Shown here: positions 6,301 to 6,904 of the stretch, one piece after another
Position numbering within the stretch: position 1 is the stretch's first letter
Layout of the letters: each line of letters begins with the position of its first letter
Source: ZC4RG19 sp017577565
GTDB taxonomy: Bacteria > Actinomycetota > Acidimicrobiia > Acidimicrobiales > VFJN01
Direction: 5' to 3'
Length of the DNA stretch: 6,904 bases
NCBI GenBank assembly: GCA_047459075.1
Contig: VSCH01000096.1
Location: 1 to 6,904, forward strand
Position numbers and translations under genes: made by a program
Notes under the pieces: model-generated
The model's database searches: none
Seen by the model: the letters and a program-made list of their open reading frames with translations, nothing else
What the model was told of the DNA's origin: nothing

Positions 6301-6903
6301 GAGGACCTGGTGCGCCGGGTGCCGGGCCTGACCACCGCCCAGGTCGAGGCGCTGGCGACCGCCGGGGCGTTCGGCTGCTTCGGGCTCGACCGGCGCCGGG
6401 CCCTGTGGGTGGCGGGGGCGGTGGCCCAGACCGGCGCCGACCGGCTCGACGGCATCGTCACCGGGGTGGACGCCCCGACACTGCCGGGGCTGGCGCCGAT
6501 GGACGAGGCCCGGGCCGACCTGTGGGCCACGGGCGTCAGCCCCGACGGCCACCCCACCCGGTTCCTGCGGGAGACGCTGGACGAGCTCGGCGTCGTGCCG
6601 GCGGCCAGGCTGGTCGAGCGGCCCCACGGGTCGAGGGTGGTGGTCGGCGGCGTGGTCACCCACCGCCAGCGCCCGGCGACCGCCGGCGGCACGACGTTCG
6701 TCAACCTCGAGGACGAGACCGGGCTGATCAACGTCGTCGTGTCCAAGGGCTGCTGGGCCCACCACCGCCGGGTGGTCCGCACCGCCCCGGCGCTGCTGAT
6801 CCGGGGCCGGCTCGAACGGGTCGACGGCGTCACCAACGTCATCGCCGAGCGCATCCAGGCGCTGCCCATCCGGGCGCACGTGCGGAGCCGGGACTTCCGG
6901 TGA
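3340..6903 (+). CDS. dnaE2: Error-prone DNA polymerase III alpha subunit DnaE2 (ImuC)
   Basis: DnaE2 is the lesion-bypass alpha subunit that works with ImuA'/ImuB in SOS mutagenesis. It has 1187 residues, about 90-100 longer than I recall for mycobacterial DnaE2. The N-terminus MGFNNPDVPWRELERAL matches the family, fixing GTG 3340. The PHP domain (78-290) shows H82-x-H84, D91, LTDHDG (113-118), E141, H160, C212 and H282, but Asn280 stands where the active domain has Asp. The polymerase core has GRGSAANS (442-449), FERFLSPER (469-477), catalytic D484 and D486 in PDIDIDIE, D648 in VKFDLLGLGML, and family-typical HLGVHSGGM (576-584) and ALIRPGPIQGGSVHP (724-738). A tandem helix-hairpin-helix region (955-1030) and an OB fold (1099-1175) follow, ending SRDFR. 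The C-terminal tau-binding part of replicative DnaE is absent. Two probable insertions lie at about 602-628 and 914-953. imuA and imuB are not nearby within the window. Confidence 0.96.
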   Translation: MGFNNPDVPWRELERALSGRRPADDPRRWWTQGGTRRRPRPDDVPEGADGGDSPAWSYRRPPYEPPPGLRRRPATTPYAELHCHSNFSFLDGASHPEELAEEAARLGLEALALTDHDGFHGVVRFAEAARAVGLPTVFGAELSLGVPRPQNGEADPAGEHLLVLARDPEGYARLSATISEGLLAGGEKGRPDYSGVDWSAAHGGHWVVLTGCRKGAVPRALVEEGPAAAARELGRLVETFGADNVVVELWDHGDPLDSARNDALAALAVRAGVGIVATNNVHYATPDRRRLAAAVAAVRARRSLDDLDGWLPAGGTAHLRSGEEQARRFARWPGAVELAAELGRDCAFDLKLVAPRLPPFPCPDGLDEMGYLRRLVEEGATRRYGPRGGAGLTGGERERNRAAWRQIDHELAVIEALGYPGYFLVVWDIVAFCRRSGIFCQGRGSAANSAVCYALGITNVDAVALGLLFERFLSPERDGPPDIDIDIESGRREEVIQYVYRRHGRRHAAQVANVITYRARSAVRDMAKALGYSPGQQDAWSKQVDMWATVGEAAGGHDIPEPVLALAREVERAPRHLGVHSGGMVICDRPIVEVCPVEWARFSGPASLRDGRTRADDPAPEGDPVVPLRTVLQWDKDDCAAVGLVKFDLLGLGMLEALHHGVDLVRGAHGIEVDLATIPQDPEVYDMLCRADSVGVFQVESRAQMATLPRLKPREFYDLVVEVALIRPGPIQGGSVHPYIRRRNGQEEPTYLHPLMEPALAKTLGVPLFQEQLMQIAIDCAGFTPAEADELRQAMGAKRSRERMERLRRRLYDGMAERGITGEVADRIWEKLAAFASYGFPESHSVSFAYLVYASSWLKRYFPAAFCAALLQAQPMGFYSPHTLVQDARRHGVEVRTPDLAASGVGPTLEVEGLPPVRAGGPTPPSPPDPPPGVSLPGPAPKGAPPETWGRGGPAVRLGLGSVRGIGEELAARIVAERDAHGPYASPEDLVRRVPGLTTAQVEALATAGAFGCFGLDRRRALWVAGAVAQTGADRLDGIVTGVDAPTLPGLAPMDEARADLWATGVSPDGHPTRFLRETLDELGVVPAARLVERPHGSRVVVGGVVTHRQRPATAGGTTFVNLEDETGLINVVVSKGCWAHHRRVVRTAPALLIRGRLERVDGVTNVIAERIQALPIRAHVRSRDFR

Positions 6904-6904
6904 G

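Noticed and set aside
3133..6879. An open frame of over 1200 codons on the minus strand, opposite dnaE2
   Set aside because: It lies antisense to a gene with clear family motifs, is dominated by Pro, Gly, Ala, Arg, His and Val/Leu, and matches no domain I know. Stop codons are simply rare at this GC content.

Overview
The window is very GC-rich, uses GTG or TTG starts, and carries an actinobacterial-type DnaE2 and a LexA box of the GAAC-N4-GTTC form. I read it as chromosomal DNA of an Actinomycetota member. A deep lineage such as Acidimicrobiia is possible, but that is only an impression. I see no mobile element, CRISPR array, rRNA or tRNA, and nothing that clearly marks a new system. Every gene belongs to a known family, and the interesting detail lies in the regulatory sites and in unusual parts of DnaE2. 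The many other long open frames are GC-driven shadows.

Left part, minus strand (1-895): two tandem MarR-type winged-helix regulators. The first-transcribed gene (437-889) has a promoter whose spacer holds a likely operator. It is followed after 27 bp by a second, diverged MarR-like gene that starts at 409, has its own strong ribosome binding site, and runs off the left edge with perhaps its last ten residues missing. Positions 890-1018 hold the promoter and operator of the first gene plus GC-rich sequence behind the pyruvate kinase gene, with no convincing U-tailed terminator.

Middle (1019-3274): a complete pyruvate kinase gene on the minus strand (start GTG 2458) and a divergent PadR-family regulator on the plus strand (start about 2630). 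They are separated by about 170 bp. This gap contains the pyruvate kinase Shine-Dalgarno and, just before padR, a perfect 17-bp inverted repeat that is a good PadR operator candidate.

Right part (3275-6903): a complete dnaE2 (imuC) gene for the error-prone DNA polymerase III alpha subunit of the SOS mutasome. A LexA box lies between its -35 and -10 elements. The GTG start sits about 7 bases after the -10, so the mRNA is probably leaderless. The imuA and imuB partners are not in the window. The genes do not form one pathway: there is a glycolytic enzyme, three small-molecule-type regulators with probable autoregulation, and a damage-induced polymerase that is regulated separately.
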